64,000 nt of DNA from Agathobacter rectalis ATCC 33656 (GTDB lineage Bacteria > Bacillota > Clostridia > Lachnospirales > Lachnospiraceae), in NCBI RefSeq assembly GCF_000020605.1, contig NC_012781.1, forward strand, positions 744,001 through 808,000, given 5' to 3'. How positions within the stretch are numbered: the first letter of the stretch is position 1; each line of letters starts with the position of its first letter. The position numbers and the translations under genes are program-made. Below, one piece after another: positions 55,278 through 63,608 of the stretch. The notes below the pieces were generated by a model. That model saw only the letters and a list, made by a program, of their open reading frames with translations, did not search any database and was not told the origin of the DNA.

Positions 55278-55336
55278 ATACCGCTTGTTTTTATAAAGGT
55301 GTTTTATAAAAGCAGGCGGTATTATTGTATTTTTTA
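55278..55336 (+). terminator. Intrinsic terminator after the alpha-glucosidase genes
   Basis: Outer stem ATACCGC / GCGGTAT with inner TTTTATAAA/TTTTATAAA-type pairing, followed by TATTGTATTTTTT. Confidence 0.8.
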
Positions 55337-55397
55337 AGGATAATGTATATAATAAGTTACCGAAAAAATTCAATGGACGATGAAAGGAACCAATTCC

Positions 55398-56375
55398 ATG
55401 TTTGATATAATAATAATAGGCAGTGGTCCGGCAGGACTGTCTGCAGCAATATATGCAAAGAGAGCCAATCTGAATGTGGCAATAGCAGAAAAAGAATACG
55501 AGGGGACAGGCCAGATAGCCGAGAGCGGAAATGTGAACAACTATCTGGGGCTTCCAAACATAAACGGATATGACCTGGGAGAAAAATTCAGGGAGCATGC
55601 AGTGTCTCTTGATGTAGAATTTATCGAAAAAGAAGCAGTGCAGATAGAAGCAGTGCAAAATGGTGAGAAAGAAGAATCAGCGATATACAGAGTGAAATTC
55701 GATGATGACACGATAGCAGAGGCAAGAGCGCTCATCTATACCGCAGGAGCATATCCGAGAAAGGCAGGAGTGCCGGGAGAGGATGAGTATACCGGTAAGG
55801 GAGTATCTTACTGCGCAATCTGTGACGGAGCATTCTATAAAGGAAAGACAGCCGCAGTGCTGGGCGGCGGAGATACCGCTTTGGATGATGCATTATATCT
55901 GTCCGATATATGTGAGAAGGTCTATCTGGTTCACAGAAGAGACAGCTTCCGCGGTGCACAGAGCACAGTTGAGCTCTTAAAGCAGAAAGAAAATGTAGAG
56001 CTTGTCCTAAACGAAACAGTGACAGAAATATATGGAGAAAAAAAGCCGACAGGCATAAAGCTTAAAAGTGGCAGGACACTGGCTGTAGACGGAGTATTCG
56101 TGGCATACGGCTCAGTACCGCAGTCAGAGCTTATAAAGAATCTGGTGCAGCTCGATGAGAGAGGATATGTAGTGGCAGGTGAGGACGGCATCACATATGC
56201 TGCAACAAAAAATGGTGACCATGATAGAAGCGTCCAGCCGGGACTGTATGTGGCGGGAGATGTCCGTACCAAGACACTGCGTCAGGTGGTAACCGCAGTA
56301 TCTGACGGAGCAAATGCCGCAACGACAGCCGCAGAGTATTTAAGGGACATTAATGGCTATAAACAAAATATATAA
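55398..56375 (+). CDS. trxB: Thioredoxin-disulfide reductase (NTR family)
   Basis: 325-residue flavoprotein. It has the FAD motif IIGSGPAGLSAAIYA near 6-20, the redox-active pair in YCAICDG near 138-144 (C-A-I-C), the NADPH motif VLGGGDTALDDALYL near 153 and the closing LYVAGDVRTKTLRQVVTA near 282. These are the features of bacterial thioredoxin reductases. ATG 55398 follows AAAGGAA by eight bases and is preferred over ATG 55380. Proximity to a thioredoxin-like gene and sulfite reductase suggests it helps supply reducing power for sulfur assimilation, in addition to or instead of general thioredoxin reduction. Confidence 0.88.
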   Translation: MFDIIIIGSGPAGLSAAIYAKRANLNVAIAEKEYEGTGQIAESGNVNNYLGLPNINGYDLGEKFREHAVSLDVEFIEKEAVQIEAVQNGEKEESAIYRVKFDDDTIAEARALIYTAGAYPRKAGVPGEDEYTGKGVSYCAICDGAFYKGKTAAVLGGGDTALDDALYLSDICEKVYLVHRRDSFRGAQSTVELLKQKENVELVLNETVTEIYGEKKPTGIKLKSGRTLAVDGVFVAYGSVPQSELIKNLVQLDERGYVVAGEDGITYAATKNGDHDRSVQPGLYVAGDVRTKTLRQVVTAVSDGANAATTAAEYLRDINGYKQNI

Positions 56376-56407
56376 CCACGCACAAATAATTTGTATAACT
56401 GATAGCA

Positions 56408-56436
56408 TTGACTTTCAACACACACGTTTGTATAAT
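56408..56436 (+). promoter_or_regulatory. Sigma-A promoter of the sulfur-assimilation cluster
   Basis: TTGACT at 56408-56413 and TATAAT at 56431-56436 with a 17-nt spacer. The leader to metY is only about 55 nt, too short for a T-box or SAM riboswitch. Confidence 0.85.
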
Positions 56437-56497
56437 AATCTCATCAATTCCTAGTAACACAATAGACTATGTAAGAATTAACGAGAAGAAGAAAACA

Positions 56498-57730
56498 ATG
56501 AGATTTAATACAAGCTTACTTCATGCCGGCGTGACAAAAGAGGCAAATGGCTCTACACTGCCACCGGTATATCAGACAAGCGCCTTCGAGCAGGAGCGCG
56601 CGGCAGATCTGGAAAAAATATTTGAAAACAAAGCTCCGGGCTACTGTTACACAAGAGTTGCCAATCCTACGATTACAGCTTTTGAGAACAGAATAACAAA
56701 GCTCGAGGGAGGAATAGCATCGGTGGCATGCGCATCAGGCATGGCAGCACTGATGAATACCTTCTTAAATATACTAAGCAGTGGAGATGAGCTCATCTCA
56801 AGCGCCAGCCTCTACGGTGGCACAATAGATTTGTTCCATGATCTTGAGGCCTTCGGCATCACAACCAGATATGTCGAGAACAACAACTGGCAGCAGATAG
56901 AGGACAGCATCAATGAGCATACCAGACTGATTTTTGCAGAGACTATCGGTAATCCCTGTCTGGATGTCACAGATATTGAGAAGCTTGCAGAGATAGCACA
57001 CGCACATGATATACCGCTTGTAGTTGACAATACCACATCGACAGCTTACCTGATACAGGTTTTAAAGCATGGAGCTGATATCGTGGTCAATTCATCTTCC
57101 AAATATATCAATGGAAGCAGCAATGCAATCAGTGGTATTCTGACAGACTCAGGTAAGTTCAAATGGGACAAGAACAGATATCCGGGGTTTGCAGATTATG
57201 TGAAGTATGGACCTATGGCATTTGTCGCAAAGCTGAGAAACAGTCTTTTCAGAAATATGGGTGCCTGTTTAGCTCCGGTGAATGCATACTTAAATATTAT
57301 AGGACTTGAGACACTCGGTCTTAGAATGGAAAGAGAATGCTCTAATGCACTCGGGCTTGCGTCGTGGATAGAAAACAATTATCCTGACATAAAGGTTAAT
57401 TATCCGGGGCTTTGTAGCAGCAAATGGCATGAAATAGCAAAAAAACAGCTCACAAACGGCTATGGAGCAATCCTTACAATCAGGGTTGGCAGCAAGGAAA
57501 AGGCATTTAAATTTATAGACAGCCTGACGATTCCATACACACTCAGCAATATCGGAGATACAAAGACACTTGTCATTCATCCGGGCTCCACAATCAGTCT
57601 TCACAGCACAGATAAGCAGAAGGAGGATGCAGGAGTATTTGAGGATCTTATAAGAGTCAGTGTGGGTATCGAGGATATAGATGACCTCAAGGAGGATTTT
57701 GCACAGGCTTTTTTAAATATAGCTGATTAA
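56498..57730 (+). CDS. metY: O-acetylhomoserine sulfhydrylase (PLP-dependent, MetY type)
   Basis: 410-residue fold-type I PLP enzyme. It has LLHAGVTKEANGSTLPPVYQTSAF near 6-29, YTRVANPTITAFE near 48, CASGMAALMNTF near 73 and SLYGGTIDLF near 95. The PLP-lysine lies in VNSSSKYINGSSNA near 196-209, and HPGSTISLH occurs near 365. The length and the last motif favour O-acetylhomoserine sulfhydrylase over cystathionine gamma-synthase, but the two are close. It makes homocysteine from O-acetylhomoserine and sulfide or a protein thiocarboxylate. ATG 56498 follows GAGAAGAAG. First gene of the sulfur cluster, right behind a consensus promoter. Confidence 0.85.
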   Translation: MRFNTSLLHAGVTKEANGSTLPPVYQTSAFEQERAADLEKIFENKAPGYCYTRVANPTITAFENRITKLEGGIASVACASGMAALMNTFLNILSSGDELISSASLYGGTIDLFHDLEAFGITTRYVENNNWQQIEDSINEHTRLIFAETIGNPCLDVTDIEKLAEIAHAHDIPLVVDNTTSTAYLIQVLKHGADIVVNSSSKYINGSSNAISGILTDSGKFKWDKNRYPGFADYVKYGPMAFVAKLRNSLFRNMGACLAPVNAYLNIIGLETLGLRMERECSNALGLASWIENNYPDIKVNYPGLCSSKWHEIAKKQLTNGYGAILTIRVGSKEKAFKFIDSLTIPYTLSNIGDTKTLVIHPGSTISLHSTDKQKEDAGVFEDLIRVSVGIEDIDDLKEDFAQAFLNIAD

Positions 57731-57832
57731 GCCATCGTAATAAGGTATCAATGTGTATGCAAATGAGAGCGTGCATATGCATTTACATATAAAACAAAAC
57801 ATTAACATATTTACACAGTAAGGAGATTAAAA

Positions 57833-58702
57833 ATGGCGGAGAAAGTTGATTACGCGGCCCTAAAAAAGGGCGGTTTCATGAGACAGAAGCAAAAGGGCTG
57901 TTTCTCGCTTAGAATTGCGGTTGTAGGAGGAAATCTTACAGCAGAAAATATCAAAACAGTAGCAGAGGTTGCTGAGAAATACGGACACGGATATGTTCAT
58001 ATGACATCGCGTCAGGGTATTGAGATTCCTTTTATCAAGGTTGAGGATATCAATGTGGTAAAAGAGGAACTGGCAAAGGGCGGTGTAGGAACAGGTGTCT
58101 GCGGACCGAGAGTACGTACTGTCACAGCGTGTCAGGGCTCAGAAATCTGTCCTAGCGGATGTATCGATACATACACTCTGGCTAAGGAACTTGATGAAAG
58201 ATACTTCGGAAGAGAGCTTCCTCACAAGTTCAAGTTTGGTGTCACAGGCTGTCAGAACAACTGCTTAAAGGCTGAGGAAAACGATGTCGGAATCAAAGGC
58301 GGCATGACAGTAGAGTGCAGCCATGACGATTGTATCCAGTGTGGTGTATGTGTGAAGGCATGCCGCGAGGGTGCACTTTCGATGGAGGATGGCAGGATTG
58401 TCATCGACAGAGACAAATGTAACAACTGTGCGCGCTGCGTAAAGAGCTGTCCGACAGATGCATGGAAGGGAACTCCGGGATATATCGTATCGTTTGGAGG
58501 ACTTTTCGGAAACCACATCTATAAAGGAGAGCAGCTAGTTCCGATTATCCGCGACAAGGAAACTCTTTTCAGAGTGACAGATGCAGCAATTAGTTTCTTC
58601 GAGAAGCATGCAAACGGTGGTGAGCGTTTCAGACTTACTCTTCAGAGAGTGGGCGAGGAAGAGTTCAAAAAAGAGATTCAGGCAGCATACGAGGGTAAAT
58701 AA
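57833..58702 (+). CDS. Siroheme sulfite/nitrite reductase with ferredoxin domain
   Basis: 289 residues, a compact single-subunit sulfite reductase of the anaerobic/assimilatory low-molecular-weight type. N-terminal ferredoxin-like half: HMTSRQGIEIPFIK near 60. Siroheme/[4Fe-4S] ligands are CQGSEIC near 100-106 and GCQNNC near 138-143. Two [4Fe-4S] ferredoxin motifs follow: CIQCGVCVKAC near 165 and CNNCARCVKSCP near 196. It reduces sulfite to sulfide (six electrons). ATG 57833 follows AAGGAGA. Siroheme genes lie 4 kb downstream, which supports siroheme as cofactor. Confidence 0.88.
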   Translation: MAEKVDYAALKKGGFMRQKQKGCFSLRIAVVGGNLTAENIKTVAEVAEKYGHGYVHMTSRQGIEIPFIKVEDINVVKEELAKGGVGTGVCGPRVRTVTACQGSEICPSGCIDTYTLAKELDERYFGRELPHKFKFGVTGCQNNCLKAEENDVGIKGGMTVECSHDDCIQCGVCVKACREGALSMEDGRIVIDRDKCNNCARCVKSCPTDAWKGTPGYIVSFGGLFGNHIYKGEQLVPIIRDKETLFRVTDAAISFFEKHANGGERFRLTLQRVGEEEFKKEIQAAYEGK

Positions 58703-58795
58703 TCCCCATGTATAGCATGAAATATCCGGCATGCATAAACAACAACGGTTACGGCAAAAATATAATAAATATGAGTATAGGAAGGGAGATGCAAA

Positions 58796-59041
58796 ATGGC
58801 AGATATAGCATTCGATGATCAGGTAGATATAACTGACAAGGTTTGCCCTCTTACATTTGTAAAGGCAAAGGTAGCAATAGAGGAATTAGATGACGGTGAG
58901 GTGCTTGCAATCCGTATGAATGATGGAGAGCCGGTACAGAATGTTCCAAGAAGCATGAAGGAAGAGGGACACAAGATACTTAAGCTCGAGGACAACGAGG
59001 ATGGAACATACACTCTTTACGTCAGAAAGGTTGAGGACTAA
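58796..59041 (+). CDS. TusA/SirA-like sulfur-transfer protein
   Basis: 81 residues. The TusA signature is DKVCPLTFVKAKVAIEELDDGE near 14-35, with the Cys-Pro that carries the persulfide. It ends with a beta strand pair (GTYTLYVRKVED). TusA-like proteins pass sulfane sulfur between enzymes. ATG 58796 follows GGAAGGGAG. Two bases separate it from the thioredoxin-like gene. In this cluster it would shuttle sulfur toward or from the reductase or the ThiS-like carrier. Confidence 0.88.
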   Translation: MADIAFDDQVDITDKVCPLTFVKAKVAIEELDDGEVLAIRMNDGEPVQNVPRSMKEEGHKILKLEDNEDGTYTLYVRKVED

Positions 59042-59043
59042 TC

Positions 59044-59361
59044 ATGGCAGCAAGAATTTCAAAGGCTGATTTCGATGAAAAAGTATTAAAAAGCAAGCTT
59101 CCGGTAATTGTTGATTTTTACTCGGATTCATGTGTGGCCTGCAAGAAGCTGGCACCGGTTCTCGGAGATATCGAGGATGATTATGAGGATAAGCTTCACG
59201 TATACAAGGTCAACACAAACTTTGACGGAGAGCTCGCTGATGAGTATGAGGTGACTGCGAATCCGACACTGCTTTTCGTAAAAGACGCAGAGGTCTTAGA
59301 TAGAAAGGTCGGCGCACAAAAGCCTGCCGATTTGAAGGCATGGGTTGAAGAATTATTATAG
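59044..59361 (+). CDS. Thioredoxin-like protein
   Basis: 105 residues, thioredoxin fold: VIVDFYSDSCVACKKLAPVLGD near 20-41 with an unusual active site C-V-A-C in place of C-G-P-C. The cis-proline strand is TANPTLLFV near 75, and a C-terminal helix follows. The altered dipeptide suggests a different redox potential or partner. It is likely a specific reductant within the sulfur cluster, recycled by the reductase at 55.4 kb. Overlaps no gene; ATG 59044 directly follows the TusA-like stop. Confidence 0.88.
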   Translation: MAARISKADFDEKVLKSKLPVIVDFYSDSCVACKKLAPVLGDIEDDYEDKLHVYKVNTNFDGELADEYEVTANPTLLFVKDAEVLDRKVGAQKPADLKAWVEELL

Positions 59362-59444
59362 TCTTTAGATTATTATATAAAGCAGTCTGATACAGGATAA
59401 TAACACATACAGATACCACAATCTGTGACACAGGAGGAAATAAA

Positions 59445-59651
59445 ATGACTATCACAGTAGCAGGAGAGAAGAAAGAATATAAGGATGGACTTACATTACC
59501 GGAGCTTATCGAGCTTGAGAATGTAGATATGCCTGAGTATGTAACAGTTTCAATAAATGAGGAATTTGTTGCCACAGAGGATAAGCCAAAGACAGTGCTT
59601 AAGGATGGCGACAATGTAGAGTTCCTTTACTTCATGGGAGGTGGATGCTAA
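59445..59651 (+). CDS. ThiS/MoaD-like sulfur carrier protein with extra C-terminal Cys (HcyS-like)
   Basis: 68 residues, ubiquitin-like fold: ITVAGEKKEYKDGLTLPELIE at the start and DKPKTVLKDGDNVEFLYFM. It ends G-G-G-C at residues 65-68. Carriers such as ThiS end in bare Gly-Gly, which is adenylated and thiocarboxylated. Here one residue, Cys, masks the diglycine. The JAMM-protease gene two genes downstream is the expected tool to remove it. The stop overlaps the start of the E1-like gene. ATG 59445 follows AGGAGG. Confidence 0.85.
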   Translation: MTITVAGEKKEYKDGLTLPELIELENVDMPEYVTVSINEEFVATEDKPKTVLKDGDNVEFLYFMGGGC

Positions 59652-60490
59652 TGGCAATGACTGATGAGCAGATCGAGCGCTATTCACGCCACATTATCCT
59701 TAATGAGGTGGGCGTTAAAGGTCAGAAGAAATTATTAAAGGGCAAGGTGCTTATTATCGGTGCCGGCGGACTTGGAGCTCCGGCAGCCATGTATCTTGCA
59801 GCAGCAGGAGTTGGCACAATCGGTATTGTGGATGCGGATGAGGTAGATTTATCCAACCTGCAGAGACAGATTATCCACGGAACAGCCGATGTGGGAAAAG
59901 CCAAGGTAAAGTCAGCAAAAGAGACAATGAACGCCATGAACCCGGACGTTCAGGTCAATACATACCGTATGTTTGTAGATGCGTCAAACATCAGAGAGCT
60001 TATCAGGGATTATGATTTCATCATCGATGGAACTGACAATTTCCCGGCAAAGTTCTTAATCAATGATGCATGTGTGCTTGAGAAAAAGCCGTTTTCACAT
60101 GCAGGAATCATCCGTTTTAAGGGTCAGCTCATGACATATGTGCCGGGAGAGGGACCTTGCTACAGATGTGTATTCAAGAATCCGCCACCAAAGGATGCAG
60201 TGCCTACATGTAAGCAGGCAGGCGTTATCGGAGCTATGGGCGGAGTAATCGGTTCGCTTCAGGCTATGGAGGCTATCAAGTATTTAATCGGTGTTGGAGA
60301 GCTGCTCACAGGATATCTGCTTACATATGATGCACTCACCATGGAGTTCCACAAGATTAAGCTTCCAAAGGATACACACAACTGTGCAGTCTGTGGCGAC
60401 CATCCGACCATTCTCGAGCCAATCGACTACGAGCAGGAGGTCTGCGAGGAGACAGCGGGCAGATTTGATGCACCTCGTACACAGGAATAA
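59651..60490 (+). CDS. ThiF/MoeB/HesA-type carrier-protein adenylyltransferase (HcyF-like)
   Basis: 279 residues, E1-like enzyme that adenylates the C-terminus of the ThiS-like carrier. It has RYSRHIILNEVGVKGQKKL near 10-28, the ATP-binding VLIIGAGGLGAPAAMYLAAAG near 34-54, DADEVDLSNLQRQI near 61 and GTDNFPAKFLINDAC near 127. Zinc-binding Cys pairs are in CYRCVF near 171 and CAVCGDH near 245. ATG 59651 shares its A with the preceding stop and has GGAGGTGG upstream (an in-frame ATG at 59645 is less well placed). Translation is coupled to the carrier gene. Confidence 0.9.
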   Translation: MAMTDEQIERYSRHIILNEVGVKGQKKLLKGKVLIIGAGGLGAPAAMYLAAAGVGTIGIVDADEVDLSNLQRQIIHGTADVGKAKVKSAKETMNAMNPDVQVNTYRMFVDASNIRELIRDYDFIIDGTDNFPAKFLINDACVLEKKPFSHAGIIRFKGQLMTYVPGEGPCYRCVFKNPPPKDAVPTCKQAGVIGAMGGVIGSLQAMEAIKYLIGVGELLTGYLLTYDALTMEFHKIKLPKDTHNCAVCGDHPTILEPIDYEQEVCEETAGRFDAPRTQE

Positions 60491-60514
60491 AAAGACAGTA
60501 AGGAAAGGAACGAT

Positions 60515-60946
60515 ATGAGTATCATAAGAATGAAATATCCGTTTCTGGATGAAATAGCAAAATATGCTAAAGAGCATCTTCCGGAGGAGGCGTGCGGTCT
60601 GATAGCAGGCAGTGAGGACGAAAACGGTCGTCTCATCATAAAGGTATATTACCTGACGAATACAGACCATGCCGAGGACCATTTCACAATGGATCCAAAG
60701 GAGCAGCTGGCAGCCATAAAGGACATGAGAGCAAACGGCCTTAAGCCGCTTGGCAACTGGCATTCACATCCGTCTAGCCCTTCAAGGCCATCGGATGAGG
60801 ATATAAAGCTTGCATACGATCCAAATGCGAGCTACATGATAATGTCGCTTATGGCAGAAAATCCTGTAATCAACTCGTTTCATATCGAGGGTGGACAGGT
60901 CACGAAAGAGGATTTACGAATATATTCTGATGAATATTACTTCTAA
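60515..60946 (+). CDS. JAMM/MPN metalloprotease (HcyD/Mec-like)
   Basis: 143 residues, zinc protease of the JAB1/MPN/Mov34 family. It has the catalytic Glu in LPEEACGLIAG near 22-32 and the full JAMM motif HSHPSSPSRPSDED near 86-99 (H-x-H-P-x(n)-S-x-x-D). In known bacterial systems such enzymes trim a residue from the end of a ThiS-like carrier (HcyD on HcyS) or release cysteine from CysO. Here it follows the carrier and adenylating genes by 24 nt. ATG 60515 follows AAAGGAACG. Confidence 0.9.
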   Translation: MSIIRMKYPFLDEIAKYAKEHLPEEACGLIAGSEDENGRLIIKVYYLTNTDHAEDHFTMDPKEQLAAIKDMRANGLKPLGNWHSHPSSPSRPSDEDIKLAYDPNASYMIMSLMAENPVINSFHIEGGQVTKEDLRIYSDEYYF

Positions 60947-60984
60947 ATCATATGTTAATGTTTTGAGTCGCAGCGAAAGCTGCA

Positions 60985-61025
60985 AAGAAAAGTCAGCTTC
61001 ATCGAAGATGGCTTTTCTTTTTTAG
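60985..61025 (+). terminator. Intrinsic terminator ending the sulfur cluster
   Basis: A long stem AAGAAAAG-tCAg-CTTC / GAAG-aTGg-CTTTTCTT with an ATC loop, running into T residues. Confidence 0.88.
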
Positions 61026-61078
61026 AGAAAGATGTTATTATAGCATGTATATTTAATAAAACGAAAGAGCGTTCGAAA

Positions 61079-61678
61079 ATGAAATTAAAAACGAAGGAAC
61101 TTACAACATGTGCACTTTTTGCGGCACTTATAGCAGTTGGAGCATTTATCAAGATTGATATTCCACTTCCTATGTACACCATGCATTTTACATTACAGTG
61201 GTTCTTTGTGCTGATGGCGGGATTTCTGCTCGGGGCAAAGCTGGCATCGCTTAGCGTAATAGTATATTTGTGCATCGGACTGGTGGGAGTGCCTGTATTT
61301 GCGGCAGGAGGTGGTCCTACATACATTTTAAGACCGGGCTTTGGGTTCCTCTTAGGCTTTGTGCTTGCCGCATTTTTAATCGGAGCTATCACAGAAAAGC
61401 TTAAAAAGACCAATGCGTTTACACTCATTCTTCCGGCAACGGTCGGACTGGTGGCATATTATACAGTTGGAGCAATATACTTTTACTGCATGAAGAATTT
61501 CTATGCGGCAACACCTGTCAGCTGGGGCATCGTAATAGTAGATTACTGTCTGATAACTGTTGCACCGGACTTTATATTATGCGTATCGGCAGCAGTGTTT
61601 TCTGCCAAGCTTCGTCCTGTTTTTGAAGGAATGCTCAATGGATACAGTGTGAAGCATAAGGCAAAAAATAAAGCATAA
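61079..61678 (+). CDS. bioY: Biotin ECF transporter S component
   Basis: 199 residues with about six membrane helices. BioY marks are LFAALIAVGAFIKIDIPLPMYTMHFTLQWFFVLMAG-type segments near 12-48, LGAKLASLSVIVYLCIGLVGVPVFA near 52-76, and GGGPTYILRPGFGFLLGF near 78-95. It imports biotin alone or with the ECF module. ATG 61079 lies after GAAAGAGCG, a weak site. It is separated from the sulfur cluster by a terminator and looks independent of it, with no biotin operator recognised upstream. Confidence 0.93.
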   Translation: MKLKTKELTTCALFAALIAVGAFIKIDIPLPMYTMHFTLQWFFVLMAGFLLGAKLASLSVIVYLCIGLVGVPVFAAGGGPTYILRPGFGFLLGFVLAAFLIGAITEKLKKTNAFTLILPATVGLVAYYTVGAIYFYCMKNFYAATPVSWGIVIVDYCLITVAPDFILCVSAAVFSAKLRPVFEGMLNGYSVKHKAKNKA

Positions 61679-61747
61679 AGCGTATAAAATAAGGCATGAA
61701 ATAATATATGAAATAAAGTATGGATATGGTATTACAGGGAGATAAAA

Positions 61748-62446
61748 ATGGCGTATTTTCCGATGTTTGTGGATATGACGGAAAGAGAGTGTCTGATCGT
61801 CGGCGGTGGAAATGTGGCATACCGCAAGGTGATCGTAATGCTGGATTTTGGCGCGAAGGTCACGGTTGTGGCAGAGGATATATGTGATGAGCTGAGAAAG
61901 CTTACAATTGATGATATAGCAAGCGAGGATAAAAAGGGCTCATATACGGCAAATAAAGAAAACAATCAGACGGACCCGGATGCAGCAAACAAAGAAAACA
62001 ATCAGCCGGACTCGGATGCAGCCGATAGAATTACGATTATAAAAAGAAGGTTTGACCGAAAAGACTGTGACGGCATGGAAATGGTTATCGCTGCCACTGA
62101 TGACAATGCTTTAAATCATGAGATTGCAGAGTATTGCAAAGCTAATGGCATCATGGTAAATGCGGTCGATCAGAAGGCTGATTGCAGCTTTATTTTTCCG
62201 TCATACATAAAGGAAAAGAATCTTGTTGCGGCATTTTCGAGCGGAGGAAACAGCCCTGTGCTGACTCAGTATCTGAAAGGCAAAGAGCAGGAGATTCTTA
62301 CTCCGTTTCTTGGTGAACTGAACGAATACATGGGACAGATCCGCGAAAAAGTAATAGCGCAATATGACACTCAAGCCGAGAGAAAGCGTGTATTTAAAGA
62401 AATATTGTGTGCAGCTATTGATAATGGAAGGATTCCGGAAATATAG
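61748..62446 (+). CDS. Precorrin-2 dehydrogenase / sirohydrochlorin ferrochelatase (CysG N-domain, Met8-like)
   Basis: 232 residues. NAD-binding Rossmann domain: CLIVGGGNVAYRKVIVMLDFGAKVTVVAE near 15-43. AATDDNALNHEIAEYCKANGIMVNAVDQKADCSFIFP follows (about 116-152), with the Asp that serves both activities. FSSGGNSPVL occurs near 160. It converts precorrin-2 to siroheme, the cofactor of the sulfite reductase at 57.8 kb. Between the two halves lies an inserted hydrophilic stretch with two 12-residue repeats, absent from typical ~200-residue homologues. ATG follows AGGGAGA. Confidence 0.88.
   Translation: MAYFPMFVDMTERECLIVGGGNVAYRKVIVMLDFGAKVTVVAEDICDELRKLTIDDIASEDKKGSYTANKENNQTDPDAANKENNQPDSDAADRITIIKRRFDRKDCDGMEMVIAATDDNALNHEIAEYCKANGIMVNAVDQKADCSFIFPSYIKEKNLVAAFSSGGNSPVLTQYLKGKEQEILTPFLGELNEYMGQIREKVIAQYDTQAERKRVFKEILCAAIDNGRIPEI
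61949..62020 (+). repeat. 36-bp tandem repeat inside the siroheme synthase gene
   Basis: Two units, 61949-61984 and 61985-62020, differ at four positions and encode ANKENNQ(T/P)D(P/S)DA twice. The frame is preserved. Confidence 0.9.
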
Positions 62447-62530
62447 TTTAAAGTATGGTATTACAGATTTTAAGTTGTTGTTCATTTATAAATGATAAAT
62501 GGAAAATGGCATGATCCGTAGGAGAGTAAA

Positions 62531-63547
62531 ATGAAGTATTTAATAGGAACGAGAGGCTCAAAGCTTGCTCTTGTTCAGACTGATTACGTGATAGATAAGT
62601 TAAAAAGAGCATATCCGGATGATGATTTTAAGGCTGTTATCATAAAGACAACAGGCGATTTAGAGCAGAAAAAGGCACTCGATAAGATTGGCTCAAAGGG
62701 TATCTTCGTAAAGGAGATAGAGGACGAGCTTTTATCGGGAAAGATTCATATGGCAGTCCATTCCATGAAAGACATGCCTGATGAACCGGCAGCAGGGCTT
62801 ACATTTGCAAAGGCATGGAAGCGTGAAGATCCAAGGGATGTTTTGGTGCTAAAAAATGCCGCTTCACTGGATGAGCTTCCTCATGGTGCCGTGATAGGAA
62901 CCGGAAGCAAGCGCAGAAAGTATCAGCTTTTAAAGCTGCGCCCTGACCTTAAGGTGGTTGGCATACGCGGAAATATCGATACGAGGCTTCGTAAGCTATA
63001 TGATGGTGAAATTATATATGAAGAGGTTGCCGATAATACTGTAAATAACAATGAGATAGCTAACGAAAAAAAGAATAAGTATAGCGAATACAGGCTGGAT
63101 GGAATCGTACTTGCAGCGGCGGGAATAAAGCGTATCGGAAGAGATTCTGAGATCACACAGTACTTTTCAGAGGATGATATGATTCCGGCTCCGGCACAGG
63201 GCACACTGGCGCTTGAGCTACGTGCTGACAATGCTAAGCTGATGGCAAAGCTAGATGCTTTGTCAGATGAGAAAACCAATCTGTGCGCAGGCATTGAGAG
63301 AGAATTTTTAAAGCAAATCGGTGGTAACTGTCATCTGCCTGTGGCTGCATACTGTGATATTGTAAGTGAAAAAGACCGCGGTAATGACAGCAACAAAAAT
63401 AACAGGCTAAAGCTTCTTGCGATGTTTGGCTCAGAGGATGGAAAACAGCTTGCAAGGACAGAGCAGGTATGGGATATGACATCAGACAGAAACAATATTG
63501 TGGAGCGTGCCGTGCACGATATTCGGTATAAATTAGAAATCGACTAA
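62531..63547 (+). CDS. hemC: Hydroxymethylbilane synthase (porphobilinogen deaminase)
   Basis: 338 residues, polymerises four porphobilinogens to hydroxymethylbilane. It has IGTRGSKLALVQTD near 4-17, KTTGDLEQKKALDKIGSKGIFVKEIE near 36-61, HSMKDMPDE near 76, GTGSKRRKYQL near 116 and GIRGNIDTRL near 138. The dipyrromethane-cofactor cysteine is in IGGNCHLPVAAYC near 262-274. Two Asn/Lys-rich inserts (about 160-180 and 280-292) lengthen it beyond the usual ~310. Likely in an operon with the dehydrogenase upstream and cobA downstream for siroheme synthesis. ATG follows AGGAGAG. Confidence 0.94.
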   Translation: MKYLIGTRGSKLALVQTDYVIDKLKRAYPDDDFKAVIIKTTGDLEQKKALDKIGSKGIFVKEIEDELLSGKIHMAVHSMKDMPDEPAAGLTFAKAWKREDPRDVLVLKNAASLDELPHGAVIGTGSKRRKYQLLKLRPDLKVVGIRGNIDTRLRKLYDGEIIYEEVADNTVNNNEIANEKKNKYSEYRLDGIVLAAAGIKRIGRDSEITQYFSEDDMIPAPAQGTLALELRADNAKLMAKLDALSDEKTNLCAGIEREFLKQIGGNCHLPVAAYCDIVSEKDRGNDSNKNNRLKLLAMFGSEDGKQLARTEQVWDMTSDRNNIVERAVHDIRYKLEID

Positions 63548-63608
63548 AAAAATATCAAGTCATAATTTTTAATCATAATAATTCAGTAGAAAAATAATTA
63601 GGAAAATC

